NCBI GenBank assembly: GCA_017442265.1
Contig: JAFSAC010000034.1
Coordinates: 1-33,876 of the forward strand
From: Clostridia bacterium
GTDB taxonomy: Bacteria; Bacillota; Clostridia; Oscillospirales; Acutalibacteraceae
Length of the DNA stretch: 33,876 nucleotides
Reading direction: 5' to 3'
Below the pieces are notes generated by a model that did no database searches, was not told the DNA's origin, and saw nothing but the letters and a program-made list of their open reading frames with translations. Position 1 is the first letter of the stretch; each line of letters opens with the position of its first letter. Below are positions 7,483 through 16,021 of the stretch, piece by piece. Made by a program: the position numbers and the translations under genes.

Positions 7483-9533
7483 AATATCCCACGTTACCGG
7501 CGAAAAAGACCCGGGAATGGCGGGTGGAGGCGCTGAGCGGCGGCTGTAACCGCCGGGACGGTGCTCGCTGTACCGCCGATCATCAGCTGGTGGAGGCGGA
7601 AAATCTTTGGTGGAAGGACGGTGCGCTTCGCACCCGCCCCGGATTGCGGGTGGATGAGCAACAGCAGCTGAAAGACTACTTTTCGGATATCAGCTGGAAG
7701 TTTTTGAGTGAGGATACCGTCTGCGGACAAGACGCGGTGCGCGGACGGCGGTTTTTGCGCCGGGTGTATAGCCATCTCACCGAAACGGTTTCGTTGCAGA
7801 TCGGGGTGCTGACTTATGACGGAAAATTTGTGTGGGAAGGGGAACTTGCCGACCTGCCGGCTCAGGTGACCGGTATGGTTATGGAATACCCGTATACCGC
7901 TGAAGAAAAGGTGCTTTTGTTTTTATCCAGCGGGGAGATCTACGCGCAAAACAGCGAAACCTTCGAACTGCGGAACGTGAGCGATGATGCGTACGTGCCG
8001 TGTATTATGATCGGCGGCGAAGGGGTACCGAATATGGGCGATCTGCCCAGCACCGCCGGTATTCCTTACGAGGGGCGTAATATGCTTACCGGACGGTTTT
8101 CGGCGAAATACACCACCGAGTTGAATCGCTGTGTGTACTATTTTCCGCTCAAAGACCTGGACGATAGCCAGACGGTGGAAGCGGTCATCAATTATTATGA
8201 CGGTACCAGCGTTCACCATACCGTTCCGGCCGGCGCTACCGAAGGGGAGTATGAAATCAATGACCTCAAGCTGGTGGTCAACCGCCAAAAAGGGATGTTT
8301 TATTTTATCAACAAAGAGGTCGGGCTTACCGGCCCGCTATCGGGCGGTCCGAACAATATGACGGTGTATGCTACCAAAAATTGGTCGGATGCAGAAAAAC
8401 GGCGGATCGCGTCGATGCAGTTTTGCACCTGGTTTGGCGGTTCGCAGGCGGGCAGTGGCTCCCGCCAGTTTATCAGCGGCAATCCGGAGGAGCCCAACCG
8501 CCTTTACTGGAGCGGGCAGGGACAGCCGCTTTATTTCCCCGAAACCAACTACATTGCGGTAGGGGATATCAATCAATCGATCACCGCCTTCAGCAAGCAG
8601 GACGGCTGGCTGGTCATCTTTAAAGAACGGGAAATGTATGGACTTTCCGGTCCGGACGGAACGGTCAGTGAGCATTTGGTGGACGGTCAGTTGGTGCAGA
8701 ACGTGACCGCCGCCTCTGATTATTTTCCGCTGACCTTACTGCATCCGCAGATCGGCTGTCGGGCGCCGCATACCATTTCTCTGTGCGGCAGTCGGCTGGT
8801 ATGGGCGGACGGTGACGGGGGTGTTTACACCCTCATTGATGCGGGCAACTACAGCGGCCGTCGGGTGAGAGAGTTGTCCTCTTTGCTCGGAACAGAACTG
8901 CAAGGGTATAGCCGGGAGCAATGGAAAAACGCTTCCGCCGCAGTGCTCAGCGGTCATTATCTGCTGTTGGTGGGAAATACCGTTTACGCTCTGCGGATCG
9001 ACGAGAAAGCGTTCAACCGCTACGAAAGCGTGTACGACGATTCGGCGGCTCAGCAACAGCTGGCGTGGTTTATTTGGACGGTACCCGAATCCCTGTCCTA
9101 TCCCTTTTTCTTCGGGAACGGACAGCAGGCGGTGGCGCTTGGCATTTATCATGAAAGCGGGTGGGATCGCGGTGCGCCGCTCTCACTACAGGACGGCGCT
9201 CCGGACAGCATCCCGCTTATTTTGGGCGAATGGGGAACCACCCCGATCATCAGTCGGTTTCGCACCAAGGAATACGAACTGACCGGGGGACAGGCGAATA
9301 AACGGATTTTGCGGGTGCGGCTGGGTATGATCGCCGAGCCGGAAACCGAGGTTCGTTTCAGCTACCTTTACAACGGCCGGGCGGTTGACGATGCGGCGGT
9401 GCTCCGACAGGGTGGGGTAGACGGCGAATTCACCCTCACCCCGAACTGCACCCGGGCGCGCCGTTTCGGGTGTGCGGTGGAGGCAACCGGCACCCTGGCG
9501 GTGGAGGGGTTAAGCTGGACCTTCCGATCGTAA
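7479..9533 (+). CDS. Tail nozzle-like protein (P22 gp10 position)
   Basis: At 684 aa it is the largest protein of the cassette. It is rich in beta strands and aromatic turns. The N-terminal 'AENLWWKDGALRTRPGL' motif (about residues 41-57) is typical of phage tail hub/nozzle proteins. Blade-like repeats follow, such as 'EPNRLYWSGQGQPLYFP' and 'AFSKQDGWLVIFKEREMYGLSG', which suggest a beta-propeller. In P22 and T7 such proteins form the hexameric nozzle that plugs the portal. It follows the adaptor-like gene by a 4-bp ATGA overlap. There are no enzymatic motifs and no signal peptide. Function is inferred from motif style and gene order. Confidence 0.65.
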   Translation: MKYPTLPAKKTREWRVEALSGGCNRRDGARCTADHQLVEAENLWWKDGALRTRPGLRVDEQQQLKDYFSDISWKFLSEDTVCGQDAVRGRRFLRRVYSHLTETVSLQIGVLTYDGKFVWEGELADLPAQVTGMVMEYPYTAEEKVLLFLSSGEIYAQNSETFELRNVSDDAYVPCIMIGGEGVPNMGDLPSTAGIPYEGRNMLTGRFSAKYTTELNRCVYYFPLKDLDDSQTVEAVINYYDGTSVHHTVPAGATEGEYEINDLKLVVNRQKGMFYFINKEVGLTGPLSGGPNNMTVYATKNWSDAEKRRIASMQFCTWFGGSQAGSGSRQFISGNPEEPNRLYWSGQGQPLYFPETNYIAVGDINQSITAFSKQDGWLVIFKEREMYGLSGPDGTVSEHLVDGQLVQNVTAASDYFPLTLLHPQIGCRAPHTISLCGSRLVWADGDGGVYTLIDAGNYSGRRVRELSSLLGTELQGYSREQWKNASAAVLSGHYLLLVGNTVYALRIDEKAFNRYESVYDDSAAQQQLAWFIWTVPESLSYPFFFGNGQQAVALGIYHESGWDRGAPLSLQDGAPDSIPLILGEWGTTPIISRFRTKEYELTGGQANKRILRVRLGMIAEPETEVRFSYLYNGRAVDDAAVLRQGGVDGEFTLTPNCTRARRFGCAVEATGTLAVEGLSWTFRS

Positions 9534-9564
9534 ATCAAAAGATTAGCAAAAAGGAGGAACCTAT

Positions 9565-10272
9565 ATGCCGACAGCAATTCGGACGGTCACCTTTACGGTA
9601 ACCGATACCGGGATTACCCCGACCGCTCCGCAGTGGGCGGGGATGCAGGGGGAGCATCAGGCGACCCGGGTGGTGTTTATCCTGCCGGATGCTCTCAATA
9701 CCGGGGAATACCGTTTTCGGGCAGAGTGGGTGGACGGCACCCAATCCTTTTTTACCAGCGGTTTTTTGGAGGCGGAAAGCGGGGAGGTCTCTTTCCTGAT
9801 CCCGTCCGCCTGGACCGCCGCCGGCGGCACCGGGGAGATCCGGCTGGTCACTCAGCTGGAAGGGGAGGAGAATGCCTCACAGACGGTGTATTCCCGTCCC
9901 GGACGGCTCACCTTTACCAATCGGGACGAGGGAGTGTATCAAACGGAACCGGTGGAAAACCGGTTGGATTTTCTGCTGAATGAAACCGAACGGGCACTGG
10001 ACGGGGTGAACGGTTTGGCGGCGGTCACCACTACCGCCACCGGCGGGGTGATCCGTTTTGGCGGAAAAGCGGCGCTGGCTTACGGGGCAGCGGTCACCAA
10101 TGCCGGCGAAAATACCGAAATTATCCTGCCGTGTGAGTTTTCGGAGGTGTGTTCGGTGCAGGCGGGAACCGAAAAGGGCCCCCTTTCGATCCTGTCCCGG
10201 TCCAAAAACACCTTTACCGTTTATACCGATGATGCCACCGTAATGGATTGGCTCGCGGTAGGCAGTTTGTAA
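9565..10272 (+). CDS. BppU-like baseplate/receptor-binding protein
   Basis: A 235-aa, beta-rich protein. The first about 110 residues (TVTFTVTDTGI ... HQATRVVFILPD ... YRFRAEWVDGTQSFFTSGF) resemble the N-terminal domain of BppU-type baseplate upper proteins, which attach receptor-binding parts to the particle. Residues about 125-150 form a short helix (VENRLDFLLNETERALDGVN). The last about 80 residues are a strand-rich domain with repeated Thr/Gly. A strong AAAGGAGG ribosome site precedes ATG 9565. It would be the only candidate host-contact protein in the cassette. No enzymatic motif is seen. Confidence 0.6.
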   Translation: MPTAIRTVTFTVTDTGITPTAPQWAGMQGEHQATRVVFILPDALNTGEYRFRAEWVDGTQSFFTSGFLEAESGEVSFLIPSAWTAAGGTGEIRLVTQLEGEENASQTVYSRPGRLTFTNRDEGVYQTEPVENRLDFLLNETERALDGVNGLAAVTTTATGGVIRFGGKAALAYGAAVTNAGENTEIILPCEFSEVCSVQAGTEKGPLSILSRSKNTFTVYTDDATVMDWLAVGSL

Positions 10273-10292
10273 ACGTAGGGAGGCGGACAACA

Positions 10293-10586
10293 ATGACCCA
10301 GTTGGGACTGACCGGCTGGCTGTCCTTATTGTCGGCCGCGGGGGTTATCGTCGCGCTGATTTCCAATCTGCGCGGGATGCGGGCGCGGGATGAACAAAAA
10401 GCGGCAGAACTGTCCGAAATGCATTCGGACATCAAGCATATCCGCGGACAGGTGGATAAAAACGACGTGCTGATCGCGGACGTGCGCGGACAGTTGGATG
10501 CGGTGAGAGACCGTGTGACAAGGGTGGAGGAATCCACCAAAAGCGCACACAAACGAATCGACAAATGGGAGGAAACGGAGGGATAA
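10293..10586 (+). CDS. XhlA-like membrane/coiled-coil lysis accessory protein
   Basis: A 97-aa protein with one N-terminal membrane span (about residues 7-24, GWLSLLSAAGVIVALIS). A long charged coiled coil follows (ELSEMHSDIKHIRGQVDK, then RGQLDAVRDRVTRVEES). Published XhlA-type haemolysin proteins have a coiled coil and one membrane span and work with a holin; here the span is at the N-terminus instead of the C-terminus, so the match is only architectural. I chose ATG 10293 (after AGGGAGG) over an earlier in-frame start at 10248 that lies inside the previous gene. It sits 2 bp from the next, holin-like, gene. A tail-anchoring role is also possible. Confidence 0.6.
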   Translation: MTQLGLTGWLSLLSAAGVIVALISNLRGMRARDEQKAAELSEMHSDIKHIRGQVDKNDVLIADVRGQLDAVRDRVTRVEESTKSAHKRIDKWEETEG

Positions 10587-10588
10587 GT

Positions 10589-10894
10589 ATGCAGGGGATC
10601 GTGTTGACGCTGGTTATGGCGGTGACGGTGGAGGCGCTGGTGGAATACGGGCGCACCGTAATCGAGCTGATCGCCGGCGGTGGCAAGAAAACCGCTCTGT
10701 TGCAGGGGGCGGCGGTACTGGTATCGGTGGGGCTTTGTCTGTTGACCGGTGCCGATTTATTCCACACGCTGGGTATCGGCTTTTACTGGCAGCCGATCGG
10801 CGGTATTTTAACCGGTATTTTTGCCGCCCGCGGGGCGAATTTCGTGTCCGACCTGGTCGGACAGCTGCGGGGACTGTTAACCGACGAAATATAA
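10589..10894 (+). CDS. Holin-like small membrane protein
   Basis: A 101-aa protein with two or three hydrophobic segments (residues about 2-22, 37-58 and 66-88), separated by short charged loops (VEYGRTVIELIAGGGKK, then RGANFVSDLVGQLRG). This size and pattern is typical of phage holins, which form membrane lesions to release endolysin. ATG 10589 has GGAGGG upstream; an earlier in-frame start at 10565 is inside the previous gene and lacks a good site. It is the last gene of the operon. No endolysin gene follows, so either lysis uses a host enzyme or the protein has another membrane role. Confidence 0.6.
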   Translation: MQGIVLTLVMAVTVEALVEYGRTVIELIAGGGKKTALLQGAAVLVSVGLCLLTGADLFHTLGIGFYWQPIGGILTGIFAARGANFVSDLVGQLRGLLTDEI

Positions 10895-10899
10895 AGATC

Positions 10900-10939
10900 G
10901 ATACGCCCGCCGGCGAACCGCCGGCGGGCGTATCTTTTT
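10900..10939 (+). terminator. Strong terminator ending the phage operon
   Basis: A perfect 16-bp GC-rich stem (10900-10915 / 10919-10934) with a 3-nt loop, followed by TTTTT. It isolates the phage operon from the host tepA-ftsK genes and marks the right edge of the cassette. Confidence 0.92.
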
Positions 10940-10941
10940 GC

Positions 10942-10970
10942 TTGCGTGATATAAGAAAGTATGATATACT
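10942..10970 (+). promoter_or_regulatory. Promoter of tepA-ftsK
   Basis: TTGCGT (10942-10947), a 17-bp spacer and TATACT (10965-10970). It lies right after the cassette terminator and 93 bp before tepA. Confidence 0.68.
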
Positions 10971-11062
10971 TACCTATATCTAACCGTTTTGCGTTTTGTG
11001 CAAGATTTTCATCTTTTCGGAAATGCTAATGGCAATCAAACCATTTTCGAAAGGATGATTTC

Positions 11063-11764
11063 ATGGCATCAAAGCATGAACCGAAGGAAAATCAACAGCC
11101 AAACGAGGCGCGCGATCTGCAAAACCGATTGCAGGACGTGGTGGAAAACGGGGCGGTGACCACCGATAACGGCCGTCACACCATTCATTGTCTGACCATT
11201 ATCGGGCAGATCGAGGGGCATTACGTGCTGGCCGGGGATAACAAAACCACCAAATACGAGCACGTCATTCCGCAGCTCGTTGCGGTGGAGGAAAGCCGCG
11301 ACATTGAAGGGCTGCTGGTTATTCTCAACACGGTAGGCGGGGATATTGAAGCGGGGCTGGCGCTGGCCGAGCTGATCGCCGGTATGAAAAAGCCGACCGT
11401 GTCGCTCGTGCTCGGCGGCGGTCATTCGATCGGGGTACCGCTGGCGGTATCCGCTAAACGCTCCTTTATTGTGCCCAGCGCCACCATGACCATTCATCCG
11501 GTTCGCATCAACGGATTGGTGCTGGGGGTGCCGCAGGCGTTTACCTATTTTCGCCGGATGCAACAGCGCATCACCTCCTTTGTGACCGGGCATTCCGGGA
11601 TATCACAGGAGCGGTTTTATGAGCTTTGTATGGCGACCGATGAACTGGCGACCGACATCGGCACGGTGCTCAACGGCACCGATGCGGTGAAGGAAGGGCT
11701 GATCGGAGAGGTGGGCTCGCTTTCTGACGCGATTGAAGCGTTGTACGATATGATAGAAAGTTAA
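11063..11764 (+). CDS. tepA: ClpP-family serine protease, TepA-type
   Basis: A 233-aa ClpP-fold protein. A disordered, charged N-terminus (KHEPKENQQPNEARDLQ) precedes the fold, which includes 'GLLVILNTVGGDIEAGLALAELI'-type substrate grooves (about residues 90-112). The nucleophile segment GGGHSIGVPLA places the likely catalytic Ser next to His, and 'MTIHPV' carries the catalytic His. This arrangement matches Bacillus TepA (translocation-enhancing protein), a cytoplasmic peptidase related to ClpP/SppA. The next gene is ftsK/spoIIIE, as in many Firmicutes, which supports orthology. The start follows GAAAGGATG. Its real substrate is not known. Confidence 0.88.
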   Translation: MASKHEPKENQQPNEARDLQNRLQDVVENGAVTTDNGRHTIHCLTIIGQIEGHYVLAGDNKTTKYEHVIPQLVAVEESRDIEGLLVILNTVGGDIEAGLALAELIAGMKKPTVSLVLGGGHSIGVPLAVSAKRSFIVPSATMTIHPVRINGLVLGVPQAFTYFRRMQQRITSFVTGHSGISQERFYELCMATDELATDIGTVLNGTDAVKEGLIGEVGSLSDAIEALYDMIES

Positions 11765-11782
11765 TTCCGAGGGGGAATATTC

Positions 11783-14119
11783 GTGGCGACAAAAAAGAAA
11801 ACCGCCAAGCGGAATAAGCAGGTGAAAAGTGTCCGTCATCAGGCGGCCGCTGTCATCCTGTTTGCGGTGGCGGTGTTGATCCTGTGTATGGTGTTCATTC
11901 CGGGGGAGGAAGGGAAAAATCTGTGGTATTTATCCCACCTCTTTTTGCGGGGTGTGTTCGGTGTAACCGCTTACGTGTTGCCGGTCATGATGATCTATAT
12001 TGCGGTGATTGCCGCCATGGAAAAGCCGGTCGGCAGTGTCAGCGCGAAGTTATGGCAATGTGTGCTGCTCATGGTTATGGTGGACAGCGCCATTTACATA
12101 TTCACCGCCCCGGCCGACCTCGGTAACTACTTTGCCGGCATTGCCAACAGCTACGCGGAAGGATATAGCCGTATCTGGAGCAGCGGTGCGTTCGGCACCC
12201 TGCTCGGCTTCCCGATGATCAAGCTGTTTGCCGGAGTGGGCGCGAAGATCATCATTATTTTGCTGTTATTCGTGTTCTTTATGCTGGTGACCGGTACCAC
12301 CATTCTGTCGTTGCTCAAAACGGTGTGGAAGCCGGTGCAGAAAACCAAGGAATCGATCGAAACGGCGGTGAATTTCACTGCCGAAAAATTCTCCGAAGAA
12401 CGGGAAGAGCGGGAGGAACGCCGGCTGTCCCGTTCCCCCATTGATATTGACCTCGGCGAAGGGTATGATGAAACGCCGGCCGAGAAAAAACCGAAAAAGG
12501 CCACCCGAACCGCTAAGAAAAATACGGCGCTGGATTCGCTCAAGAACGCGGCGAAAGCGTTGGAGGACCCGGTGGCGGAAGTGGAACAAAAGCCGGAAGA
12601 AAAGCCGGTGGAAGAGCCGGAGGAGGAAAAGAGCGATTACCGTTTCCCGCCGATGTCCCTGCTGGATGAACCGCACGCCGGGGCGGCCGGTGCGGATGAG
12701 GTGGAGCAGATCGGCGAGCTACTCGTCAGCACCCTGAAGGATTTCGGGATCAACACCCGTTTAAGCGATATTACCCACGGTCCGTCGGTTACCCGCTACG
12801 AGCTGGAACCCAGCGCCGGGGTGAAGATCAGCCGGATCACCGGATTGGCGGATGATATTGCTTTGCGCTTGGCGACCACCGGGGTACGTATCGAAGCGCC
12901 GATCCCGAATAAAGCGGCGGTGGGTATCGAGGTGCCGAACAAGCGCCGCAACACCGTTTGTCTGCGGGAACTGCTGGATACTACCCAGTTTGCGACCTCT
13001 AAAGGGCGTCTCACGGTGGCGCTCGGCAAGGATATTGAGGGCGGTCTGGTGCTCGCGGATCTTGCGAAGATGCCCCACCTGCTGATTGCCGGCACCACCG
13101 GCTCGGGTAAATCGGTGTGTACCAACTCGATGATCCAGTCCATTTTGTACCACGCCCGCCCGGACGAGGTGAAGATGATCCTCATTGACCCGAAACAGGT
13201 AGAGTTCGGGGTATACAACGGCATCCCGCATCTGCTTATCCCGGTGGTGACCGATCCGCGTAAGGCGGCGGGCGCGCTCGGTTGGGCGGTGAACGAGATG
13301 CTCAACCGCTATAAGATTTTTGCGGAAAATAACGTTCGTGATCTCACTTCTTATAACGCCCTGGCGAAAAGGAGCGACACCCTCAAAGAGATGCCGCTCA
13401 TCCTCATCGTTATCGACGAGTTGTCCGATCTGATGATGGCGGCGGCAAGTGAGGTGGAGGATTCGATCATCCGCCTGGCGCAGATGGCACGTGCGGCGGG
13501 TATGCACATGGTCATTGCGACCCAGCGCCCGTCGGTGGACGTTATCACCGGTCTGATCAAAGCCAACATCCCCAGCCGTTTGGCGCTCACCGTCGCCTCG
13601 GCGGTGGACTCCCGCACCATTCTGGATGCGGGCGGTGCGGAAAAACTGCTCGGCTACGGCGATATGCTGTTTATGCCGGTCGGCCGTCCGAAGCCGTGCC
13701 GGGTGCAGGGCTGTTTTGTGAGTAATCGTGAGGTAGAATCGGTGGTGGATTTCCTGAAAGCACAGGAGGACACCGATACCGATTACGACCAGAATATTCT
13801 GGATGAGATCGACCGTCAGGCGGCCGCCGCCGGTAAAACTGCCGGCAAGAGCGGCGGCGATGAAGACGGTGATGGCGGCGACTGGGACGAAAAACTCCCG
13901 CAGGCGATCGAAGTGGTGGTGGAAGCCGGTATGGCGTCGACTTCGATGTTACAGCGCCGCTTACAGCTCGGCTACGCCCGGGCGGGCCGGCTGATCGATC
14001 AGCTGGAGCAGAAGGGGATTATCGGTCCCTATGAGGGCAGTAAGCCCCGCCAGGTGCTCATCACCCGCCAGCAATGGCTGGAGATGCGTGCTGCCGGTGA
14101 TGACGGCACCGAGGAATAA
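11783..14119 (+). CDS. ftsK: DNA translocase FtsK/SpoIIIE
   Basis: A 778-aa, membrane-anchored DNA pump that clears chromosome ends from the division or sporulation septum. The N-terminus holds four membrane spans (about residues 18-175). An acidic Glu/Lys/Pro-rich linker follows (about 195-285), then the motor: an alpha/beta core with Walker A GTTGSGKS near residue 437 and Walker B 'LILIVIDELSDLM'. The C-terminal gamma winged helix (about 715-775, SMLQRRLQLGYARAGRLIDQLE) reads KOPS/SRS sequences. GTG 11783 is the start, after GAGGGGG. The length is typical. It directly follows tepA with an 18-bp gap and is probably cotranscribed with it. Confidence 0.95.
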   Translation: MATKKKTAKRNKQVKSVRHQAAAVILFAVAVLILCMVFIPGEEGKNLWYLSHLFLRGVFGVTAYVLPVMMIYIAVIAAMEKPVGSVSAKLWQCVLLMVMVDSAIYIFTAPADLGNYFAGIANSYAEGYSRIWSSGAFGTLLGFPMIKLFAGVGAKIIIILLLFVFFMLVTGTTILSLLKTVWKPVQKTKESIETAVNFTAEKFSEEREEREERRLSRSPIDIDLGEGYDETPAEKKPKKATRTAKKNTALDSLKNAAKALEDPVAEVEQKPEEKPVEEPEEEKSDYRFPPMSLLDEPHAGAAGADEVEQIGELLVSTLKDFGINTRLSDITHGPSVTRYELEPSAGVKISRITGLADDIALRLATTGVRIEAPIPNKAAVGIEVPNKRRNTVCLRELLDTTQFATSKGRLTVALGKDIEGGLVLADLAKMPHLLIAGTTGSGKSVCTNSMIQSILYHARPDEVKMILIDPKQVEFGVYNGIPHLLIPVVTDPRKAAGALGWAVNEMLNRYKIFAENNVRDLTSYNALAKRSDTLKEMPLILIVIDELSDLMMAAASEVEDSIIRLAQMARAAGMHMVIATQRPSVDVITGLIKANIPSRLALTVASAVDSRTILDAGGAEKLLGYGDMLFMPVGRPKPCRVQGCFVSNREVESVVDFLKAQEDTDTDYDQNILDEIDRQAAAAGKTAGKSGGDEDGDGGDWDEKLPQAIEVVVEAGMASTSMLQRRLQLGYARAGRLIDQLEQKGIIGPYEGSKPRQVLITRQQWLEMRAAGDDGTEE

Positions 14120-14146
14120 AATTTTTCAGGGAATGAGGCAACCGGC

Positions 14147-16021
14147 ATGGCGTTTTTGCCGATAACCAAAGAGGAAATGATCGCGCGCGGTTGGGACTGC
14201 GCGGATATCGTACTGGTGACCGGCGACAGCTACGTGGATCACCCGAGCTTCGGTATTGCGATCATCTCCCGTGTTTTAGAAGCGTGTGGCTGGCGGGTGT
14301 GTATCCTGCCGCAACCGCAACATATCAACGATTTCGACCGCTTCGGACGGCCGACCCTCGGCTTTTTCGTCAGTGGCGGGAATATCGACTCTATGGTGGC
14401 GCATTATACCGCCGCCCGTCGCCGCCGCAGTGACGATGCGTACACCGCCGGCGGTAAATCCGGTAGCCGCCCCGATCGGGCAACGGTGGTTTACAGCCGC
14501 CAGATCCGGGAGCTCTACCCGGACGTGCCGATCGTGATCGGAGGTCTCGAGGCATCTTTGCGGCGGTTTGCGCATTATGATTATTGGGATAATACCGTGC
14601 ATCCGTCCATTTTGCTGGAAAGCCGAGCGGATATTTTGATCTACGGTATGGGCGAAAATGCGGTGATGGAGATCGCCCGCCGGCTGTCGGAAGGGGAGCC
14701 GGTGGACAGCATCACCGATATCCGCGGCACCTGTGTCACCGTACCGGTGAAGGAATATACCCCGCGCCCCTGTGCCGAATGTCCGTCGTTTGAGCAGGTG
14801 AAAAACCCGGACGAGGGCGGGCTTCGTCAATACGCAGTCGCCTGCCGTATCCAGCAGGATGAGCAGGATGCGGTGCGAGGAAAAACGGTGATTCAGCGGC
14901 ACGGCGATCGGATGCTCATTCAAAATCCGCCGATGCCGCCGCTTGACACCGAACAGCTTGATTGGGTGTACGAACTGCCGTACGAGCGGAACTATCACCC
15001 GTCGTATGAAAAACTCGGCGGGGTGCCGGGCATTGAAGAGGTTAAATTTTCCATTACCCATAACCGCGGTTGCTTCGGTGCGTGTAACTTCTGCTCGCTG
15101 GCGTTTCACCAGGGACGGCAGATCACCTGCCGCAGTGCCGATTCGGTGGTGAGGGAAGCGGAAAAACTGATAAATATGCCGGATTTCAAAGGGTATATCC
15201 ACGACGTCGGCGGCCCCACCGCCAACTTCCGGCATCCCTCCTGCGAGGGACAGAAAACCCGGGGACTGTGTAAGGGGAAAAAGTGTTTGGCCCCGGACGT
15301 TTGCCCGGCGCTCAAAGCGGATCACCGGGAATATTTAGCGCTTCTTCGCCGCCTACGGAAACTGCCGGGGGTGAAAAAGGTGTTTATTCGTTCCGGCATC
15401 CGTTTTGATTATTTAATGGCGGATAATAACGAGGAGTTTTTCCGGGAACTGGTCCAGCATCATATCAGCGGTCAGTTAAAGGTCGCTCCGGAGCATTGCT
15501 CCGCTCCGGTGCTGGCGGCTATGGGAAAACCGGCGATCAATACTTATAAAAAATTTCAAAAACGCTTTTATGAACTCACCAAAAGCGTGGGCAAAAAACA
15601 GTATCTCGTCCCGTATCTGATGTCCTCTCATCCGGGAAGCACCATAAAAGATGCGATCAACCTCGCGGTGTTTTTGAAGGAGGAGGGACTTCGCCCGGAA
15701 CAGGTGCAGGATTTTTATCCCACCCCGGGTACCGTGTCCACCTGTATGTTTTATACCGGTCTGGACCCGTACACCTTAAAACCTATTTACGTGCCGCGTA
15801 CTCCGGCAGAAAAGGCCGCTCAGCGGGCGCTGTTACAGTATTTCCGACCTGAAAACCGGGAAACGGTGTTGCGCGCATTGCGGCAGGCGGGTCGGACCGA
15901 TCTGATCGGAACGGGATCGCGGTGTTTGGTGCCGCCGCCCACTAATCCGAAACCAACCGCCAAAAAAAACGCCTCTCACTCGCGGAGGAACCGAAATGGC
16001 CAAGCGAAAAAGAACCGTTAA
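14147..16021 (+). CDS. YgiQ-family radical SAM protein (UPF0313)
   Basis: A 624-aa radical SAM enzyme. The Fe4S4 cluster motif is C309-FGA-C313-NF-C316 in 'NRGCFGACNFCSLAF'. The N-terminal domain carries the B12-binding-like 'GDSYVDHPSFGIAIISRVLEACG' block (about residues 26-48), and 'VIGGLEASLRRFAHYDYW' (about 131-148) is diagnostic of the YgiQ family. More Cys clusters follow (CEGQKTRGLCKGKKCLAPDVC), possibly an extra metal site. The reaction is unknown. The basic tail (PKPTAKKNASHSRRNRNG) is typical of the family. Its 3' end overlaps the next gene by 26 bp, so the pair is tightly coupled. Confidence 0.9.
   Translation: MAFLPITKEEMIARGWDCADIVLVTGDSYVDHPSFGIAIISRVLEACGWRVCILPQPQHINDFDRFGRPTLGFFVSGGNIDSMVAHYTAARRRRSDDAYTAGGKSGSRPDRATVVYSRQIRELYPDVPIVIGGLEASLRRFAHYDYWDNTVHPSILLESRADILIYGMGENAVMEIARRLSEGEPVDSITDIRGTCVTVPVKEYTPRPCAECPSFEQVKNPDEGGLRQYAVACRIQQDEQDAVRGKTVIQRHGDRMLIQNPPMPPLDTEQLDWVYELPYERNYHPSYEKLGGVPGIEEVKFSITHNRGCFGACNFCSLAFHQGRQITCRSADSVVREAEKLINMPDFKGYIHDVGGPTANFRHPSCEGQKTRGLCKGKKCLAPDVCPALKADHREYLALLRRLRKLPGVKKVFIRSGIRFDYLMADNNEEFFRELVQHHISGQLKVAPEHCSAPVLAAMGKPAINTYKKFQKRFYELTKSVGKKQYLVPYLMSSHPGSTIKDAINLAVFLKEEGLRPEQVQDFYPTPGTVSTCMFYTGLDPYTLKPIYVPRTPAEKAAQRALLQYFRPENRETVLRALRQAGRTDLIGTGSRCLVPPPTNPKPTAKKNASHSRRNRNGQAKKNR

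Larger units (their letters stand above)
745..10939. mobile_element. Compact prophage-like particle cassette (P22-like head block, no integrase)
   Basis: About 10.2 kb between two terminators. It holds a leftward cleavable repressor and a rightward operon of terminase, portal, scaffold, capsid, adaptor, nozzle-like, BppU-like and holin-type genes. The order terminase-portal-scaffold-coat-adaptor-nozzle is that of P22-type podoviruses. All frames are open with good ribosome sites and tight spacing, so it does not look decayed. I find no integrase, excisionase, replication gene, ejection protein, tape measure or endolysin, and no direct repeats that would serve as att sites. Base composition resembles the host genes around it. 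It could be a satellite, a domesticated capsid or gene-transfer-like unit, or a reduced prophage. The edges are set by neighbouring genes and terminators, not by repeats. Confidence 0.8.

Noticed and set aside
743..10990. Attachment-site repeats at the two ends of the phage-like cassette
   Set aside because: I compared the sequence around 700-745 and 10890-11000 by eye and found no shared repeat of useful length; the terminators at the two ends are unrelated in sequence.
12761..13507. A 248-codon minus-strand frame opposite the ftsK motor domain
   Set aside because: Covers the Walker motifs of ftsK in reverse; no start signal or domain.
14276..15325. A 349-codon open frame on the minus strand inside the ygiQ-type gene
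   Set aside because: It is antisense to a clear radical SAM gene, has no ribosome site and no domain; high-GC third positions commonly open such frames.
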